In this document: in pieces, positions 39,804 to 47,071 of the stretch
Numbering within the stretch: position 1 is the first letter of the stretch
How the letters are laid out: the number at the start of each line of letters is the position of its first letter
Assembly: GCA_039795875.1 (NCBI GenBank)
Contig: JBDKKY010000004.1
Span: 1 to 47,071, forward strand
From: CAIZLB01 sp039795875
GTDB lineage: Bacteria > Patescibacteriota > Minisyncoccia > Phycocordibacterales > CAIZLB01
Direction: 5' to 3'
Length of the DNA stretch: 47,071 bases
Made by a program: the position numbers and the translations under genes
The notes under the pieces: generated by a model
What the model saw: only the letters and a program-made list of their open reading frames with translations
What the model was told of the DNA's origin: nothing
The model's database searches: none

Positions 39804-39810
39804 TATTGTA

Positions 39811-39894
39811 TTTACAGTTAACTTGTTGTATTGTATAAACCGAACCTGAGAGAACGTTCTCTTGGTCCCTTGAACATTAACCCCCCCTATCACC
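39811..39894 (+). promoter_or_regulatory. Promoter, hairpin and C-rich leader of the 39895 gene
   Basis: TTTACA (39811-39816) and TATAAA (39834-39839) with 17-base spacing. An AGAGA/TCTCT hairpin (39849-39862) is followed by CTTGAACATTAACCCCCCC and the ATG. It nearly matches the leader of the minus-strand gene at 28431-28919. Confidence 0.72.
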
Positions 39895-40269
39895 ATGAAC
39901 ACTTTTGCACTCTCACTTAGCGAAATCGTTGACAATTCTGGATACTTGGTCACCGCTGCCATTATTGGACTGCTCGCCGTCATCATCATCTGCCTCATCG
40001 TCTACCGGTGCGGTCGTGAAGATGGACTGCGGGCCTATGCTGGTCAGGTAATCACGCCGCTCTTGGCTCAAAAGTATTTCCTCGGCCAGACTTTCGCCGT
40101 TGACAGCGGAGCCGGATATGAATGTTGCCTCATCTTCAAAAGCCTCGATCGGAATCCTCGCCGCTATGTCGGCTCACAGCCGTTCACCTCCACGCCCGGC
40201 AAAATGTATTGCTTTGATCTGGAAGGTCACATCATCGAATGGTTTCCGGTCGATGGACAGAAGCTGTAA
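39895..40269 (+). CDS. Unknown single-span protein, related to 38552-38860
   Basis: A 124-aa protein. A short N-terminal part is followed by one membrane segment (LVTAAIIGLLAVIIICLIVY, ~18-37) and a small soluble domain (PLLAQKYFLGQTFAVDSG, then YECCLIFKSLD and GKMYCFDLEGHII). It shares an F...F-x-V pattern and a G-x-x-Y-x-FD pattern with the product at 38552-38860. No family is recognised. It is a stand-alone unit with promoter, hairpin leader and C-rich tract. Confidence 0.62.
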   Translation: MNTFALSLSEIVDNSGYLVTAAIIGLLAVIIICLIVYRCGREDGLRAYAGQVITPLLAQKYFLGQTFAVDSGAGYECCLIFKSLDRNPRRYVGSQPFTSTPGKMYCFDLEGHIIEWFPVDGQKL

Positions 40270-40297
40270 TACGTCCCAAGATCCCATTCCCCAACAA

Positions 40298-40335
40298 GGT
40301 CTGTCATGTCAAAGTGGCAGCCCTTTTCTCTTTGC
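40298..40335 (+). terminator. Weak terminator after the 39895 gene
   Basis: CTGTCA pairs with TGGCAG around an eight-base loop, followed by CCCTTTTCTCTTT. It is weaker than the others in this class. Confidence 0.5.
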
Positions 40336-40359
40336 CTCGCCGGAGTTTACGCAGGCGGA

Positions 40360-40911
40360 TTATTTTCCTTCTTCTTCCGGCTCTAACCATTCCACCTCCT
40401 TGGCCTTATCTATAAATAAATGTCCTTCCAAATGATCACATTCATGTTGAAAAATGTGTGCGAGTAGCCCACCTGCGCCACGAGTATGTTTTTCGCCATG
40501 TTCATCGGTGTATTCCAAAGTCACATGAGTCGATCTGTATACTTTTCCATAATACCAACGCACTGAAAGACAACCTTCGCCACTCATCCATTTTTTAGTC
40601 TTTGAAGCTTTAACAATTTTTGGGTTAATACAAACAAGATCTTGAATATTTTTTAAGGCATTAAGGTCAATCACTTCACCAGCGCCAGCTTTTTTGCGAG
40701 CTAACACTCGTTTGGCAACGAGAAAAATACGTACACCGTGACCAACTTGTGGGGCTGCTAGACCAACACCGTCACTAATCGCATCCAAGGTCTCTTTCAT
40801 GTCGGCAATCAATTTTTGAATAGGAGCACTCTTAATCTGCGCCAAGGTCAGTGCTTTGGCGGGTGTTTCAAGGATAGGATCACCTTTCTCTACGATTGCT
40901 AATTGAGTCAT
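40360..40911 (-). CDS. def: Peptide deformylase
   Basis: Metalloenzyme that removes the N-formyl group from nascent proteins, complementing fmt. All three motifs are intact over 183 aa: GVGLAAPQVG (motif 1), EGCLSV with the metal-binding Cys (motif 2) and HECDHLEG (HExxH-type motif 3). A small insertion (VLARKKAGAGEVIDLN) lies after motif 1. It ends with an acidic tail. It follows priA by 16 bases on the same strand, and the two are likely co-transcribed. Confidence 0.96.
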   Translation of the reverse strand: MTQLAIVEKGDPILETPAKALTLAQIKSAPIQKLIADMKETLDAISDGVGLAAPQVGHGVRIFLVAKRVLARKKAGAGEVIDLNALKNIQDLVCINPKIVKASKTKKWMSGEGCLSVRWYYGKVYRSTHVTLEYTDEHGEKHTRGAGGLLAHIFQHECDHLEGHLFIDKAKEVEWLEPEEEGK

Positions 40912-40927
40912 TATTAAAAGTACTATA

Positions 40928-42649
40928 CTATATGAAATTTGTTCTGTCGACTTCGACGATCACACTACTTGGCAATGATTTGAGATATGGATATATCATT
41001 GAGTTTGGCCACTCACCAGGTTTGAAAAACATATGCAACACTTTTCGATCGAATCGCTCAGTTTTCTGCACCGAGACATATTTTTTCAAATACATATATA
41101 TAGTATCGGTATTGAGTTTTGAATGAAGTTGAACGTGGGTACCAAATGGAGGTTGATGAAGTTCTTCAGTACTGGTTCGTATAGATTCGATGAGGGGTTT
41201 CCAGTTTTTATTTTCCACAGCTTTCCACAGTGGATGCTTCGGATTGCGAGTTTGAATCAATACGTCTTTGGTTGTGCGTTCCATCAAGGTATATACAACC
41301 CGTGCTGCATCAAACTCCGCGGTTCTACTTGGTAGAGCAAGCAGACTCTCGAGAGAAACGATCGCGCTGTAGTCAAACGTTTGAGATTGAGACTGGGTTA
41401 ACATCAGCTCGGTGCCGATGTAGATAGTGGCAGCATCTTTATTTTTCAAGACTTTAGCGGCGGAACTTTTGGTTTGATTGTTGCTGTCGATGATTATGAT
41501 AGGGAGGTCGGTGATGGTTGCGAGTTCTTCTCTGACTACTTCAGTACTCGTGCCAAGAGGAGTAAGATTCCAACTCCCACAAACAGCACAGGTTCTATTG
41601 GTTGTTTCTGAGGTATTGCAGGTGTCGCAAATATACATTTTCTCTCCGGTGTCAGTTCGCTCTCGTAAACGAAATGGTTTTTTACAAGTCGGGCAGGAGA
41701 AAACAGTGTTGCAGTCTCCGCAAACTGTTTGTGCGCTGAAACCTTTTCGTACCGTATATAGAAGAATTGACTCTTTTTTCTTTTCGCAGTGCTTTATGAG
41801 AGACAACAGCTCTGGTGAAAAGTGTTTTAGGTTTAATTTGTGGTTTTCTTTAGATTTTATTTTGGCCTTGCCTGATTCGGTCAGGTCAATCATGTGGAGT
41901 TTTGGCTTTTCAGAGATGGTGTAGTTCAATTTTCCTTTGACCTCTTCTCTATATATAGGCAAGAGGGTGTCACTTTCTATCAGTTGTATGTGTTTTCGTT
42001 TGCAGAATGAGCGGATAAAGAATCGAACATCGAAATCTTTGCGCATGTGGCGATAATATTCTGAGGAAGCTAGTTCGAGTATGCAAATAGGCTGGTCGGC
42101 CTGATCGAGTTTGTATGAGTCGATAGGTAGAATAATATTTTTTAGGTCTTGAGCTTTGAGATAGGACGCGTGAGTCTTGATAGGCGAGAGAATAAACGTG
42201 TTGTCGGTGACGATTTCTTTGATTTTATCGATGCGCATAGATGTTGGCTCTTGAATATATTGTGTGGTGTGAGTGCTTTTTGCCACTGTGTGAGGTTGGG
42301 GCTCAAGATCCTCAATTTTTTCTAAAATATTCTTAGGGACAAGTTCGGCAAAAACTTCCCCAAACGGTTTGCAATAATATTGAGATGTATCGAGGACAGC
42401 TAGGATAAACTCTCGACTAAAATACTCAGTTTTGATGATCTGATCGATTTTTTTTATAACAAATGTTTGTGACTTTATATATTCTTTAGCTTCATGAATA
42501 GGAATAATCGAGTCCACGACCGCCCAGATATTACGGTTCTGAACTTTGACCTGAATAACCTCTCCAACCTGACATGATTCCTTAGTCCAATACGTCAATG
42601 TATCGGCAAAAGTTTTTTTGAGAATGGGGAATACGGTGATGCAGTGCAT
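40928..42649 (-). CDS. priA: PriA-like primosomal protein without helicase motifs
   Basis: A replication-restart protein, 573 aa compared with about 730 in E. coli. The N-terminal DNA-binding region (~1-110) and the zinc-binding domain are recognisable, with cysteine pairs CGDC, CPTC, CDTC and CAVC at ~310-365. The C-terminal region also follows (STEVVREEL, then FPT-like TFDYSAIVSLESLL). The Walker A (GxTGSGKT) and DEEH motifs of canonical PriA are absent; the corresponding region reads TFILSPIKTHASYL. The product is therefore probably not an active helicase, as also described for actinobacterial PriA. Upstream of def. Confidence 0.82.
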   Translation of the reverse strand: MHCITVFPILKKTFADTLTYWTKESCQVGEVIQVKVQNRNIWAVVDSIIPIHEAKEYIKSQTFVIKKIDQIIKTEYFSREFILAVLDTSQYYCKPFGEVFAELVPKNILEKIEDLEPQPHTVAKSTHTTQYIQEPTSMRIDKIKEIVTDNTFILSPIKTHASYLKAQDLKNIILPIDSYKLDQADQPICILELASSEYYRHMRKDFDVRFFIRSFCKRKHIQLIESDTLLPIYREEVKGKLNYTISEKPKLHMIDLTESGKAKIKSKENHKLNLKHFSPELLSLIKHCEKKKESILLYTVRKGFSAQTVCGDCNTVFSCPTCKKPFRLRERTDTGEKMYICDTCNTSETTNRTCAVCGSWNLTPLGTSTEVVREELATITDLPIIIIDSNNQTKSSAAKVLKNKDAATIYIGTELMLTQSQSQTFDYSAIVSLESLLALPSRTAEFDAARVVYTLMERTTKDVLIQTRNPKHPLWKAVENKNWKPLIESIRTSTEELHQPPFGTHVQLHSKLNTDTIYMYLKKYVSVQKTERFDRKVLHMFFKPGEWPNSMIYPYLKSLPSSVIVEVDRTNFI

Positions 42650-42692
42650 AAAACTTTATGTATAAGGCCATTATATAGTAATATATAGGCAT

Positions 42693-44288
42693 ATGACAGA
42701 TTTCGTAAAAGCACTTTCTGATGCGCTATCTTTCGACATTTTCACCGATGCGGACAATATTTTGGCTATTCATAGTCAGGATTCAAGTGTTTTCAATCGT
42801 GTTCCTACTGGCGTGCTGTATCCACGAACTGTTCAGGATATTCAGACTATTGTGAAGTTGGCCACCAAGTATCGAGTCAATCTATCGGTTCGGGCAGGAG
42901 GAACCTGTATGAGTGGAGGGTCGTTGACCGAGGGGTATATCTTGAATCTTACAAAAAACTTTAAGAATATTTCAGTAAATCCATATGCTAAATCGGCTGA
43001 AGTAGATGCAGGCGTGTTTTATCGTGATTTGGAGGCAGAAATGATGAAACACAATCTGGTGTTTGCTGCCTATCCATCGTCGAAAGATGTGTGTGGTATT
43101 GGGGGTATGCTAGGAAATAATGCATCTGGAGAAAAGAGTATTCGTCACGGTGCGACCATAGACAATATATATTCTGTCGACGTGGTTTTGTTTGATGGTG
43201 AGCTGTATACGTTTGAAGAAGTGAGTCAAATAGAATTTGCCAAACTGACCAAATCTCAAACCACCCTTGGACATGTGTGCCGACATTTATTGGATATTTA
43301 TAAGCAATATGAAAAACATTATGCCGAAGCGGTTGGAGATGTAAAAAAAGCTGCTTCTGGATACAGACTGGAAAAGATTTACAATCCCAAAACAAAGACC
43401 TGGAACCTGGCCAAATTATTTATCGGTGCACAAGCGACGCTTGGTATCATTGTGAGCGCGCGGTTAAAGCTGGTTGAGGTTTCATTGTATAGACGGACCT
43501 TGATTATCCCCATTCACAATCTGTCACAATTGCCGGCGATCTTGAAGACGATCATGGGTTTCAATCCTGAATCGGTGGAGACATTTGATAAAAATACGTA
43601 TATGCAGGCAAAAAAATTTTTGCCTGAGGAAACATTGCATATCAGAGAATTTTTTACTCCTGATGTTGAGTTGATCGTGATCGCAGAGTTCAGTGAAAGC
43701 ACACAAGCAGATACTGACAGTCGAGCGCATGCGGTAACGGAGGGGTTAAAGTTTTTGACTGATAAGGTTTTCTATACCAATGATCCTGTGATTATCAACT
43801 CAGCATGGGCAGTGCGTAGATCAGCCTTTCGAGTTTTGCGAGATGCAACGTATGACACACCTCATAAACGGGCGGTGCCGTGTATTGAAGACATCATCGT
43901 ACCGATTACGAAGTACGACGTGTTTATTCCGGAGCTCATGGCGATTTTGAAGAAATATAATATTGAATATGGATATCACGGGCATATCGGGGATGGGGCT
44001 TTGAGGGTGATTCCGATTATCGATTTTTCTGATAAACAAAAGGCGGTGGATACTATAAATGATGTGATGGTGGACGTGTTTGCGTTGGTGAAGATGTTGA
44101 AGGGAAATACCTCTGCTGACCATGGGGATGGGTTGATCAGAACGCCGTTCTTACGGGATTTTTATGGTGACGCGTTGTATAAGGGGGTGGTGATCGGGAT
44201 TAAGAGGTTGTTTGATCCAGCTGGGATTTTTAACAATGATAAGAAGGTTGGGGTCCAGGTGGGGGATTGGGTGGGGTGGGTACGGTAA
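42693..44288 (+). CDS. FAD-linked oxidase, GlcD/D-lactate dehydrogenase-like
   Basis: A flavoprotein of the PCMH/FAD_binding_4 family that oxidises a 2-hydroxyacid. The FAD-binding core is clear: GVLYPRTVQDIQTIV, then VRAGGTCMSGGSLT, and YPSSKDVCGIGGMLGNNASG. The C-terminal FAD-oxidase domain shows YGYHGHIGDGALRVIP and the HGDGLIRTPFL block. It has 531 aa and lacks the Fe-S cluster extension found in longer fusion forms. The actual substrate (D-lactate or glycolate) is undetermined. Divergent from priA, with TA-rich promoter sequence between. Confidence 0.9.
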   Translation: MTDFVKALSDALSFDIFTDADNILAIHSQDSSVFNRVPTGVLYPRTVQDIQTIVKLATKYRVNLSVRAGGTCMSGGSLTEGYILNLTKNFKNISVNPYAKSAEVDAGVFYRDLEAEMMKHNLVFAAYPSSKDVCGIGGMLGNNASGEKSIRHGATIDNIYSVDVVLFDGELYTFEEVSQIEFAKLTKSQTTLGHVCRHLLDIYKQYEKHYAEAVGDVKKAASGYRLEKIYNPKTKTWNLAKLFIGAQATLGIIVSARLKLVEVSLYRRTLIIPIHNLSQLPAILKTIMGFNPESVETFDKNTYMQAKKFLPEETLHIREFFTPDVELIVIAEFSESTQADTDSRAHAVTEGLKFLTDKVFYTNDPVIINSAWAVRRSAFRVLRDATYDTPHKRAVPCIEDIIVPITKYDVFIPELMAILKKYNIEYGYHGHIGDGALRVIPIIDFSDKQKAVDTINDVMVDVFALVKMLKGNTSADHGDGLIRTPFLRDFYGDALYKGVVIGIKRLFDPAGIFNNDKKVGVQVGDWVGWVR

Positions 44289-44374
44289 AAATAGAAGAAA
44301 TAGAAGAGTACGTTGGATAAGATGACTTATATAAATCACAACACAGAAACCCAAAATCTCAATAGTGATTTGTT

Positions 44375-44566
44375 TGCGTCTTGAGTTTTTCTTATGTTAT
44401 CATTTGTGCATCCTCGCTCAGTTCTTGATAGGTTCTGAGCTTAATACGGAGGTGCACAAATGATAATATTCCTGTACAAACAAATTCACAGCTAGAAAAT
44501 TTTGCACAGTGGATAGGGCAAGATGAATAAAATCATTATGTCCTAGCTATCACTAGGATTAGATGA
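44375..44566 (+). promoter_or_regulatory. Structured leader before the 44594 gene
   Basis: A possible promoter (TTGCGT, then TATCAT 18 bases on) overlaps a long inverted repeat. TTATCATTTGTGCA (about 44397-44410) pairs with TGCACAAATGATAA (about 44452-44465), with CTCAG/CTGAG inside. GGAGGT precedes an ATG at 44460 that opens an 11-codon ORF. CCTAG/CTAGG forms a further hairpin (44542-44557). The segment 44289-44375 shows nothing recognisable. Confidence 0.5.
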
Positions 44567-44593
44567 CGGCATAGGAAAACCTATATCGGAATC

Positions 44594-44872
44594 TTGTCTA
44601 TCATTGTGCTAAGTATTGTAGCTGTGTTTTTTCTGAATATCAGAAGTTTCCCTGCATACGGTTACGGTGTGAAAGCATCTCTTGTCGTCAGAGAGAGAAA
44701 AACATTAGATAGAGTTAAGGCGTACCCAAAGCTGACCATGGTTGAATTCCGAGCATCGTTCGTTCATTACCGATCCAAGAAACGAATTTACGCAAGTAAA
44801 TACGATAAAAAAGGGTTTCCAATGAAAGGACTGAAAAAGAAAAACAAGACTACAGCAGTTGCCGCAGTCTAG
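44594..44872 (+). CDS. Unknown small basic membrane protein, start uncertain
   Basis: 92 aa from a TTG start. A hydrophobic N-terminal segment (SIIVLSIVAVFFLNI) is followed by a strongly basic region (VVRERKTLDRVKAYPKL, HYRSKKRIYASKYDKKG, GLKKKNKTT). In frame upstream, RHRKTYIGIL would give a natural positively charged start, but a TGA at 44564 precedes it and no standard start codon occurs. An ATG at 44563 would fit with a one-base shift. Terminator downstream and structured leader upstream suggest a real gene. No family is recognised. Confidence 0.55.
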   Translation: MSIIVLSIVAVFFLNIRSFPAYGYGVKASLVVRERKTLDRVKAYPKLTMVEFRASFVHYRSKKRIYASKYDKKGFPMKGLKKKNKTTAVAAV

Positions 44873-44884
44873 CTTTAAGGAAAG

Positions 44885-44923
44885 AGGTTGAGTGAATCCT
44901 GCACAGGGCCGCTCAGCCTTTTT
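44885..44923 (+). terminator. Terminator of the 44594-44872 gene
   Basis: AGGTTGAG (44885-44892) pairs with CTCAGCCT (44912-44919), with an inner CCTG/CAGG hairpin and five Ts. Confidence 0.75.
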
Positions 44924-45100
44924 CTGTTATATAAACATTATATGACCATTCACACGATCATACAATGTGTTGAGAGACACTGTACATGCCGCACGTAGAT
45001 CTGTCAAATTAGTTCATCTATAAAATACGAAACACAATCCAACCCTTTTCATAATTATGAAGTGTTAAAACCTTTTCTCTGATATAATCCCTACTATACC

Positions 45101-46054
45101 ATGACAGAAAAAACATCGAATAAGAATCTACATACAGCAGGCAAAGCAAAGAAAGACGAATTTTATACGCAGCTCACTGATATTGAGAAAGAACTTAAGC
45201 ATCATAAAGATCAATTTCGTAATAAGGTGGTCTTTTGTAATTGTGATGATCCGAAAGAAAGCAATTTCGTTAAATATTTCAGTAGAAATTTTGAACACCT
45301 TGGACTTAAGAAGCTGATCGCAACCCATTACAAAGATGCTACCTTGTTTACTTTAGACTCGCCGTATAAGTTGGTGTATACTGGCGACAAAAATGGTAAT
45401 AGAATGCCTGATCCGAGTGAGTTTATGACTGAGATGATTGGTACTGGTGATTTTCGAAGTGAAGAGTGTATTGAACTCTTAAAAGAGGCTGACATAGTTG
45501 TAACCAACCCACCGTTCTCGTTGTTTCGAGAGTATCTTTCGCAGTTGGTCGAGTTTGATAAGAAATTTTTGATTATTGGAAATGTTAATGCTATTACATA
45601 CAAGGAATGCTTTAAACTTATTAAAGATGGTGGGATGTGGTTAGGAGCAAGTATCCATAGTGGGGATAGAGAGTTTCGTGTGCCTGAGGATTATCCTCTT
45701 AATGCAGCAGGTTCAAGAATTGATGCTGAAGGCAATAAATATATTCGAGTTAAAGGTGTTCGGTGGTTTACAAACCTCGATTATGATGCTCGGCATGAAA
45801 CACTGGTTCTATATAAAAGATATTCACCAGAAGAGTATCCAAAATATGATAATTATGACGCAATAAACGTAAACAAAACTGCAGATATTCCACTGGACTA
45901 CTATGGTGCAATAGGGGTACCAATTACTTTCTTGGATAAATACAATCCTGAACAGTTTGAAATTATAAAATTTAGAAAAGGGGACAATGAAAAGGATTTA
46001 GTGATAAATGGAAAATCTCCATATTTTAGAATAATAATTAAAAAAATAATATGA
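45101..46054 (+). CDS. EcoRI-type adenine-specific DNA methyltransferase
   Basis: A 317-aa N6-adenine methyltransferase of the EcoRI methylase family. The N-terminal KKDEFYTQLTDIEKELKHH and VVFCNCDDPKESNFVKYF are characteristic, with catalytic motif IV NPPF (VVTNPPFSLFREYL, ~135). GVRWFTNLDYDARHE is the conserved C-terminal block. Its target site cannot be told from sequence. TATAAT at 45083-45088 lies 12 bases before the ATG. It overlaps the next gene by four bases (ATGA), so the two are translationally coupled, as expected for a restriction-modification or defence pair. Confidence 0.9.
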   Translation: MTEKTSNKNLHTAGKAKKDEFYTQLTDIEKELKHHKDQFRNKVVFCNCDDPKESNFVKYFSRNFEHLGLKKLIATHYKDATLFTLDSPYKLVYTGDKNGNRMPDPSEFMTEMIGTGDFRSEECIELLKEADIVVTNPPFSLFREYLSQLVEFDKKFLIIGNVNAITYKECFKLIKDGGMWLGASIHSGDREFRVPEDYPLNAAGSRIDAEGNKYIRVKGVRWFTNLDYDARHETLVLYKRYSPEEYPKYDNYDAINVNKTADIPLDYYGAIGVPITFLDKYNPEQFEIIKFRKGDNEKDLVINGKSPYFRIIIKKII

Positions 46055-47071
46055 AAATTGAACTTAATAGAATTTCTATACGTGATGTGATAGCAGGCTA
46101 TAAGGATAGTGCTGAAGAAGGTGTCGTTGCCTTTAAAGGCAAACTAGATATTAGACCTAAATACCAACGTGAGTTTGTGTATAGAGGAGACCAGCGAGAC
46201 GCAGTTATTCACACTGTTAAAAACAGTTTTCCACTAAATGTAATGTATTGGGTTGAGACCGAGGATGGTAGTTATGAGGTTTTGGATGGTCAGCAGCGGA
46301 CTATTAGTATTGGACAATATGTGAACGGGGATTTTTCGCTTAATGATCGCTTTTTTCATAATTTAACTGATGAAGAGCAAGAACAAATTTTGAATTACGA
46401 ACTAATGATCTATTTTTGTGAAGGAACAGATAAAGAAAAGTTAGATTGGTTTAAAATTATTAATATTGCCGGAGAAAAATTAACTGAGCAGGAATTACGT
46501 AATGCTGTATATACCGGTCCATGGCTATCCGATGCTAAACTTAAGTTTAGCAAAACAAATTGCGCGGCCTACCTTCTTGCAAATGACGGCGGGTCACTTC
46601 TCAAAGGTTCTCCAATCAGACAGGACTATCTAGAGACAGCTCTGTCTTGGATTAATAATGAGGCGATCGCAGATTACATGGCAAAGCATCAGCATGATGC
46701 TGATGCAAATGAATTGTGGAATTACTTTCAAGAGGTTGTTATTTGGACACGTAGAACCTTTTCAAACTATCGAAAAGAGATGGTAAATGTAAACTGGGGC
46801 GAACTCTATAATCAATTTAAAGATGAGAAATATGTTGTTGACGAATTAGAGAATGAAATTTCTCAATTAATGCAAGATGAGGATGTAACAAAAAAATCAG
46901 GTATTTATTCTTTTGTTTTAACACGGGCTGAGAAATATTTATCAATACGCGCGTTCAATGAGAAGATGAAACGTGAGGTTTACGAAAGACAAAAAGGAAA
47001 TTGTGTGAAGTGTAAGAAACACTTTGACATTGATGAGATGGAGGCTGACCATATAACGCCTTGGCATGAAG
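46051..47071 (+). CDS. DUF262-HNH nuclease-like protein (partial, runs off the window)
   Basis: 340 codons to the window end, still open. The N-terminal DUF262/GmrSD-type domain has the hallmark VLDGQQRTISI (~82-92), preceded by RPKYQREFVY and NSFPLNVMYW. A helical middle is followed by the beginning of an HNH nuclease: CVKCKKHF, then DEMEADHITPWHE with the first His of the motif. DUF262-HNH proteins are nucleotide-stimulated, modification-dependent or anti-phage nucleases. Coupling to the EcoRI-type methyltransferase suggests it is the restriction part of the system. Confidence 0.87.
   Translation, partial: MKIELNRISIRDVIAGYKDSAEEGVVAFKGKLDIRPKYQREFVYRGDQRDAVIHTVKNSFPLNVMYWVETEDGSYEVLDGQQRTISIGQYVNGDFSLNDRFFHNLTDEEQEQILNYELMIYFCEGTDKEKLDWFKIINIAGEKLTEQELRNAVYTGPWLSDAKLKFSKTNCAAYLLANDGGSLLKGSPIRQDYLETALSWINNEAIADYMAKHQHDADANELWNYFQEVVIWTRRTFSNYRKEMVNVNWGELYNQFKDEKYVVDELENEISQLMQDEDVTKKSGIYSFVLTRAEKYLSIRAFNEKMKREVYERQKGNCVKCKKHFDIDEMEADHITPWHE

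Noticed and set aside
44564..46054. Reassignment of TGA to Gly or Trp, as in Gracilibacteria
   Set aside because: TGA ends several genes at the expected length (for example the methyltransferase at 46052-46054 with an ATGA overlap), and topA, lysS and others contain no in-frame TGA.

Overview
The window looks like a chromosome segment of a Patescibacteria/CPR bacterium, most likely of the Parcubacteria group. The evidence is compact single-copy housekeeping genes, many starting 6-9 bases after a TATAAT-like box, and reduced or diverged versions of core proteins: an SMC without a recognisable hinge, a PriA without helicase motifs, an EF-P with a non-canonical loop, and a HisRS-like protein without the HisRS signature. 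TAA, TAG and TGA all behave as ordinary stops. I see no tRNA, rRNA, CRISPR array, prophage or transposase.

Layout. 0-5 kb: dsbA/dsbB-like redox pair, a short Fur-family regulator, parB and topA. 5-15 kb: infA, gltX, an M23 peptidase, dnaJ, a PlsC-type acyltransferase and efp, interrupted by single unknown genes. 15-27 kb: YgjP-type protease, HIT protein, HAD phosphatase plus acyltransferase, an orphan histidine kinase, lysS, trpS, lemA plus TPM-domain gene, and smc. 26.7-29 kb: three unknown membrane-protein genes, two of them paralogues with an SPFH-like look. 29-36 kb: rnr, the HisRS-like gene and lepB on the minus strand, divergent pth, then rpsA and rpmA. 36-38.5 kb: an RNA-rich stretch with three strong candidates for structured small RNAs, an SLT/lysozyme-like gene and fmt. 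38.5-44.3 kb: three more unknown membrane-protein genes, then def, priA and an FAD-linked oxidase. 44.3-47 kb: a structured leader with a small membrane protein, then an EcoRI-type adenine methyltransferase overlapping a DUF262-HNH gene cut by the window end (probable restriction/defence pair).

The most notable pattern is two kinds of transcription unit side by side. Conserved genes are AT-rich and mostly leaderless. About twelve unknown genes on both strands are visibly more GC-rich and stand alone. Each has a promoter (most with a recognisable -35 about 17 bases before the -10), a 50-90 base leader that usually contains a short hairpin and ends in a C-rich, G-poor tract directly before the ATG with no Shine-Dalgarno, and most have their own GC-rich terminator. 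The leaders share a motif close to CTTGAAACTTAACCCCC. This suggests a common, undescribed mode of translation initiation or control for lineage-specific accessory genes.
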